NCBI RefSeq assembly: GCF_030499575.1
Contig: NZ_JASTLC010000001.1
Coordinates: 310,001 to 374,000 of the forward strand
Length of the DNA stretch: 64,000 nucleotides
Origin: Streptomyces sp. DG2A-72
GTDB taxonomy: Bacteria; Actinomycetota; Actinomycetes; Streptomycetales; Streptomycetaceae
Reading direction: 5' to 3'
Shown here: positions 60,603 to 64,000 of the stretch, piece by piece
Layout of the letters: every line of letters begins with the position of its first letter
Position numbering within the stretch: the first letter of the stretch is position 1
Position numbers and translations under genes: made by a program
Notes under the pieces: generated by a model
What the model was told of the DNA's origin: nothing
Database searches by the model: none
What the model saw: only the letters and a program-made list of their open reading frames with translations

Positions 60603-61958
60603 TCATGCCGCCGTGTGGTCGCTCGCCCGACTCTCGCCGGCGCGCTGCGGATCACCGCTTGTGACAAACGCGTCCCGGGGGTGCTGCACAGAGGCCAGGG
60701 AGACGAGATCCCTCCCGAACAGGGCCGCGGTGAGCCAGACGGCAAGGACGCGGACTTTCCGTTCCCAGGTGGGCACGGCCAGCACGTGATAGCCCCGGTG
60801 CATCAGCCAGGCGGGAAGCCCCTTGATGACAAGCCTCTTGTACTGGAAGATGCCCCGCCCCAGTCCCAGCGTCGCCACCACTCCCAGGCTGCTGTGACGG
60901 TAGCTTCGGATGCTCCCGTCGTGCAGGCTGGCTGCGATGTTCTTTGCAAGGTGCTTGCCTTGCCGCACGGCGTGCTGAGCGTTCGGCACCGTGTGCGCCC
61001 CCGGCACGGACGAGGCCAGATCGGGAACAGCCGCATCGTCGCCGGCCGCCCACACATCCGGCACAGGCTCGCTGTCGGTGCCCACGCGAAGATCGGGGCG
61101 GACCACGACCAGACCACGCTCGTCGACGGGCAGATCCGTGTGATTGTGCACCACGGGGTTCGAGGCGTTGCCTGCGGTCCAGACGATCAGCGACGAATCG
61201 AACTCCTCTCCACTGGAGAGCACGACGTGCCCGTCTTCGACGGAGACGAGCTGCGTGTTCAGGTGGACATGAGCACCTCGGCGTTCCAGTGAGCGCACAA
61301 CCCAGGCACCGGGCTCGTCTCCCACCTCGGGCAGGATTCGGCCTCGGACCTCAATCAGGTGGAAGGACAAGTCGTCGATGCTCAGTTCCGGATAGAACTT
61401 GAGCATCGCAGTCGCCAGCGACAGCAGTTCACCGAAGCCCTCGACGCCGGAGAAGCCACCGCCCACGAAGGTGACGGTGAGTAGCTTCTGGCGCTCGGGA
61501 CCAGGCGGTAGTGACGCTGCCTGATCGAACGCGGTCATCAGCCGGTCGCGGATGGCTACCGCCTCCTCCACGTGCTTCAGGCCAATTGCCTGCTGCACGA
61601 GCCCGGGTATGGGGAAGGTACGGGTCACGGCGCCGGCAGTGACCACCAGGATGTCGTAACGGAGTTCGTAGTCGGCTCCGCTGACGGGCCGGACGGTGAC
61701 CGTCCGGTCCGCGTTACGGATCTCGGTCACGTTCCCCGCGATCAGCCGGGTGCTGTGCAGGTGCCGTCGCAACGACACGGCAGCGTGACGTGCCTCGATC
61801 GATCCAGCCGTTACCTCCGGCAGGAAGGGTTGGTAGGTCATGTACGGACGTGGGTCGACAACCGTGACCCTTGCCTCGCCCGTGCGCAGCTTCTTTTCAA
61901 GGCCCCATGCCGTGTAGAAGCCCGCGTATCCGCCGCCGACGATCAGAATCTCACGCAT
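60603..61958 (-). CDS. ndh: Type II NADH:quinone oxidoreductase (NDH-2)
   Basis: 451 residues from the ATG at 61958. First dinucleotide motif ILIVGGGYAGFYTAWGLEKK (FAD), ILVVTAGAVTRTFPIPGL, second motif VTFVGGGFSGVEGFGELLSL (NADH), and the FAD/quinone region VPDVWAAGDDAAVPDL, with AQHAVRQGKHLAKNIAA. The C-terminal part has an amphipathic/hydrophobic region (GLPAWLMHRGYHVLAVPTWE) for peripheral membrane attachment. Passes electrons from NADH to quinone without proton pumping. Its promoter is of the ECF41 type (TGTC class) with the start 33 bp downstream of the -10. Confidence 0.93.
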   Translation of the reverse strand: MREILIVGGGYAGFYTAWGLEKKLRTGEARVTVVDPRPYMTYQPFLPEVTAGSIEARHAAVSLRRHLHSTRLIAGNVTEIRNADRTVTVRPVSGADYELRYDILVVTAGAVTRTFPIPGLVQQAIGLKHVEEAVAIRDRLMTAFDQAASLPPGPERQKLLTVTFVGGGFSGVEGFGELLSLATAMLKFYPELSIDDLSFHLIEVRGRILPEVGDEPGAWVVRSLERRGAHVHLNTQLVSVEDGHVVLSSGEEFDSSLIVWTAGNASNPVVHNHTDLPVDERGLVVVRPDLRVGTDSEPVPDVWAAGDDAAVPDLASSVPGAHTVPNAQHAVRQGKHLAKNIAASLHDGSIRSYRHSSLGVVATLGLGRGIFQYKRLVIKGLPAWLMHRGYHVLAVPTWERKVRVLAVWLTAALFGRDLVSLASVQHPRDAFVTSGDPQRAGESRASDHTAA

Positions 61959-61990
61959 GATTCCCTCTGTTGGTTGTCCGACACCAGATA

Positions 61991-62017
61991 GACAAGGCCG
62001 GGCCGGACGGTGTGACA
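61991..62017 (-). promoter_or_regulatory. ECF41-type promoter (TGTC class) for NDH-2
   Basis: Minus strand: TGTCACA (62017-62011), 16 bp, TGTC (61994-61991), continuing TATCTGG. Short leader of about 33 bp to the ATG. Confidence 0.8.
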
Positions 62018-62050
62018 GGGTCGTGGCACCGGAGGCCCGCACCGGCTAGC

Positions 62051-62212
62051 TCCACATCGCTCGTCTCGCCGGCGACGACCTCACGAACCCCGAGATCGGC
62101 GCCCAGTTGTTCATCAGCCCTCACACGGTCGAATGGCACCTCCGCAAGGTGTTCTCGAAGCTCGGCATCTCCTCCCGCAAGGAGATCCGCACGACGCGTC
62201 TCGCAGACCAGG
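62051..62212 (+). pseudogene. LuxR-type helix-turn-helix remnant
   Basis: [51 protein letters not shown] is a complete LuxR DNA-binding segment, but it follows a stop (TAG 62048-62050) and has no upstream domain or start. Confidence 0.8.
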
Positions 62213-62308
62213 CGCCGACCCAGCACTCCAACTCCGTCGGGATCTGCCATAGCCGAATTGGTTTCAATCGCAACCGTAACGAATGAATGGCGACGGTACT
62301 GTGGCCCC

Positions 62309-62794
62309 ATGAACGCCGACGTTCCTCCCAAACCCACCGCCCCACGCGCGACCGACCGGCCCGGGGACGAATCGCCTTTCGCTCTCGGTCTGCTGCTGCG
62401 CCGGGCGCACTGGCATGCGGCGACGGTGATGACGGAGGCGCTCCGGCCCCTCGGAATCGAGCTGCGGCATTTCGCCGTACTGCTCGTACTGGTCGACCGC
62501 GGGCCCACGGTGCAGCGGGACTTGGTAACGGCGACGGGGTCGGACAAGGCGGGAATCATGCGGGTCGTGGACGACCTGGAGCGCAAGGGGCTGGCCGTAC
62601 GCAAGGCCGTTCCTGGGGACCGCCGGGTTCGCGCAGTGGACATCACACCGCAGGGCATCGAACTTTTCGACGCGGCTCATGTGGCGGCGGCGCCGCTGGC
62701 CGAGCGTCTGGTTGCCGGACTTGGGCCCGGCGAACCGGAGCGACTGACGGAATTGCTGACCCGGTTCGCCCACCCCGAGGGCGATGAAGCGTAG
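62309..62794 (+). CDS. MarR-family transcriptional regulator
   Basis: 161 residues from the ATG at 62309. Winged helix: LGIELRHFAVLLVLVDRGPT, VQRDLVTATGSDKAGIMRVV, DDLERKGLAVRKAVPGDRRV with RAVDITPQG (wing). The core is typical MarR with ligand pocket between the helices. It converges on an azoreductase gene, and the azoreductase/nitroreductase divergent region to the right (63551-63699) is a candidate target. A dyad GGTTTCAATCGCAACC lies just upstream, possibly an autoregulatory site. Confidence 0.9.
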   Translation: MNADVPPKPTAPRATDRPGDESPFALGLLLRRAHWHAATVMTEALRPLGIELRHFAVLLVLVDRGPTVQRDLVTATGSDKAGIMRVVDDLERKGLAVRKAVPGDRRVRAVDITPQGIELFDAAHVAAAPLAERLVAGLGPGEPERLTELLTRFAHPEGDEA

Positions 62795-62850
62795 GAGCGA
62801 CCGCGCACCGGTCGCCTGCGGCGTAGTCCAGGCCGTCGGCAGCGAGAACG

Positions 62851-62882
62851 CCGTGTGACTCCTGAGTCACGGAGTCACACGG
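62851..62882. terminator. Bidirectional terminator between marR and azoR
   Basis: Perfect 12-bp inverted repeat CCGTGTGACTCC / GGAGTCACACGG with an 8-base loop (TGAGTCAC), located between the two convergent stop codons. Confidence 0.85.
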
Positions 62883-62899
62883 TGTGACCAGTCCAGGGA

Positions 62900-63550
62900 T
62901 CATGCGGCGAAGCGCTCCGCGAACTCCTTGGCCTTGTTTGCCGCGTCCTCGAAGGCACGCTCGCGGGAGGCCTCGTAGAGGGGGACCAGCTCGGACATGG
63001 CCGGGTTGCGGGGCGCCATGGTGAGTTCCGGGACGATGAAGTGGAGGTCCATGCGGAGGGTGCCCTTGAGTACGGCCTCCAGGTAGTTCTGGACGAACTC
63101 GAAGCCCTCGCGCGGGGTGCCCGGTGCGTAGGAGCCGCCGCGGCTCGCGACCACGATGACCGGAGTGCCCTGGGCGGAGGGGGCCTCACCCGCGGTACGG
63201 CCGAGCAGCAGCACACTGTCCAGCCACGCCTTGAGGGTCGACGGGATCGAAAAGTTGTACATGGGGGCGCCGATCAGGACGGCGTCCGCCTGCTCCAGTT
63301 CCTCGATGAGCTCCACGCGCGCAGCGAACGCGGCGGCCTGCTCCGGGGTGCGCTCGGACGGGGCGGCGTAACCGGCGGACCAGGCGTCGGCGGTGATGTG
63401 CGGTACGGGGTCGGCAGCGAGGTCGCGGTAGATCACCGTGCCCTCCGGGTGCTGCTCCTCCCAGGCCGTGCGGAAGGCGGCCGTGACCGAACGGGACGAG
63501 GACGCCTCGCGAGGGAACACGGACGAGTCGATGTGCAGCAGCGTGGCCAT
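62900..63550 (-). CDS. azoR: FMN-dependent NADH-azoreductase/quinone reductase
   Basis: 216 residues from the ATG at 63550 (GGAGAAC upstream). Flavodoxin-like fold: TLLHIDSSVFPREASSSRSV (FMN phosphate loop), LIGAPMYNFSIPSTLKAWLD (the MYNF motif of AzoR), VVASRGGSYAPGTPREGFEF (the RGG loop). Reduces quinones and azo or nitro compounds with NAD(P)H. Divergent from a nitroreductase gene; MarR/azoR/nitroreductase neighbourhoods usually form a quinone or electrophile response. Confidence 0.93.
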   Translation of the reverse strand: MATLLHIDSSVFPREASSSRSVTAAFRTAWEEQHPEGTVIYRDLAADPVPHITADAWSAGYAAPSERTPEQAAAFAARVELIEELEQADAVLIGAPMYNFSIPSTLKAWLDSVLLLGRTAGEAPSAQGTPVIVVASRGGSYAPGTPREGFEFVQNYLEAVLKGTLRMDLHFIVPELTMAPRNPAMSELVPLYEASRERAFEDAANKAKEFAERFAA

Positions 63551-63699
63551 GGACGTTCTCCAAAGGGCTGCGCCCGGGGCGGGGCGCCGAGGGCGGTGGA
63601 TTGATGTTCAACGTTGGTTATACGCGCGACCGTATTGAATGATACCATCGCGAATACAACGGAGGGGGGAACGTTGAGTACATGGGGAGGTAGGCGATC
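63551..63699. promoter_or_regulatory. Divergent azoR / nitroreductase control region
   Basis: Contains AT-rich dyad-like elements: GTATTGAATGATAC (63632-63645) followed by AATAC (63655-63659), and GTTATAC (63616-63622). The symmetric GTATT...AATAC pair spans 26-28 bp, a size suited to a MarR or HxlR dimer. Both divergent genes start near its edges. Confidence 0.45.
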
Positions 63700-64000
63700 T
63701 TGGACGTCTATGAGGCGGTCACGAGTCGCCGCGCGGTACGTGGATTCACCGACCGGCCCGCACCGAGGGAGGTATTGGAGCGCGTGGATGCGGGCGACTC
63801 CTGGGACGAGCCGGAGTACCAGCAGTACCCGCCCGCGCTGAAGTCCCCGTACTCCGACCGCCGTTCCGCCTTCGGTGAGCAGCGCTACGGTGCACTCGGA
63901 ATTCCGCGCGAAGACCTGGAGGCGCGCCAGAGGGCCGCCGCCGAGAACTGGAACCGCTTCGGCGCACCCGCCGCCCTGTTCTGCTACATCGACCGCGACA
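63700..64000 (+). CDS. Nitroreductase-family protein, partial (possible internal deletion)
   Basis: TTG start at 63700 with GGGAGG about 9 bp upstream; the gene continues past the window edge. It begins LDVYEAVTSRRAVRGFTDRP, the FMN-phosphate motif of nitroreductases (SRRSxRxFxD), then RPAPREVLERVDAGDSWDEP, where roughly 30 residues (normally with a APSGxNxQPW motif) are missing in frame, then YQQYPPALKSPYSDRRSAFG and GIPREDLEARQRAAAENWNR with APAALFCYIDRD. Without the APSGSN-QPW segment FMN binding is doubtful. It may be a pseudogene despite the open frame. Confidence 0.75.
   Translation, partial: MDVYEAVTSRRAVRGFTDRPAPREVLERVDAGDSWDEPEYQQYPPALKSPYSDRRSAFGEQRYGALGIPREDLEARQRAAAENWNRFGAPAALFCYIDRD

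Noticed and set aside
16833..62017. Reading the TGTCACA motif as an ordinary repressor palindrome or a dispersed repeat
   Set aside because: The heptamer is not palindromic, the second element keeps a fixed 16-bp distance while the spacer sequence varies, and orientation follows the adjacent gene; these are promoter properties and do not fit an operator or a repeat element.
1..64000. CRISPR array, tRNA, rRNA or riboswitch
   Set aside because: I looked for regularly spaced repeats, tRNA-like cloverleaf sequences with CCA-type ends and known riboswitch consensus blocks and saw none; a covariance-model search would be decisive.

Overview
The window looks like a chromosomal accessory region of a Streptomyces or close relative. 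It is uniformly high in GC, GTG and TTG starts are common, the gene repertoire is actinobacterial (TetR/XRE/MarR regulators, LuxR-type ATPase regulator debris, glycosyltransferase, GalU, many alpha/beta hydrolases), and insertion-sequence debris of IS5, ISL3, IS110, IS21, IS630 and IS701 type plus a group II intron is dense. Pseudogenes are very numerous (more than twenty), as expected of a decaying chromosome arm. I see no tRNA, rRNA, CRISPR array or replication origin.

Layout. 0-1.6 kb: end of an OmpR-type response regulator and its histidine kinase. 1.6-3.4 kb: gene remnants. 4.1-7.2 kb: RIO kinase, a membrane protein fused to a peptidase fragment, a broken phosphotransferase. 7.4-10.5 kb: a mobile-element graveyard with a passenger hydrolase between 24-bp inverted ends. 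10.5-16.8 kb: esterase, MFS pump, hydrolase/TetR divergent pair with a double operator, acetyltransferase, SLC13/ArsB-type transporter. 16.8-21.1 kb: AhpD-like protein and a four-gene operon (patatin, glycosyltransferase, two membrane/lipase-like proteins). 21.2-25.3 kb: GalU and a P-type cation ATPase. 26-35 kb: cupin, regulator debris, hydrolases, SDR, XRE regulator, second AhpD, MFS pump. 35-38 kb: IS21 remnant carrying a HAD phosphatase. 38-49 kb: redox cluster (second cupin, two NmrA-type proteins, truncated pyruvate dehydrogenase, Ohr, ferredoxin, SdhA/FrdA flavoprotein, YceI, isochorismatase-like protein). 49-53.5 kb: remnants and two hydrolases. 53.6-57.1 kb: two ECF sigma-factor genes. 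57-64 kb: IS/RHS debris, NDH-2, MarR, azoreductase and nitroreductase.

The main discovery is one promoter signature repeated across about 45 kb: TGTCAC(A/G), exactly 16 bp, then (G/T)GTC. I find sixteen copies on both strands. Almost all lie 33-230 bp upstream of a gene and point at it. The signature matches what is known for ECF41-group sigma factors (-35 TGTCACA, -10 CGTC; genes of the carboxymuconolactone decarboxylase / oxidoreductase / epimerase types nearby; a fused SnoaL-like C-terminal regulatory domain and no anti-sigma factor). Two ECF41-type sigma genes sit in the window at 54296 and 55784, each behind its own copy of the motif, and two further C-terminal fragments of ECF41 sigma genes lie at 41040 and 56976. 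The inferred local regulon includes both AhpD proteins, both cupins, both NmrA proteins, Ohr, ferredoxin, the FrdA-like flavoprotein, NDH-2, an isochorismatase-like protein, the patatin/glycosyltransferase operon, a hydrolase/MFS pair, a small membrane protein and both sigma genes. Together these suggest a self-amplifying redox or electrophile stress island, parts of which are decaying.
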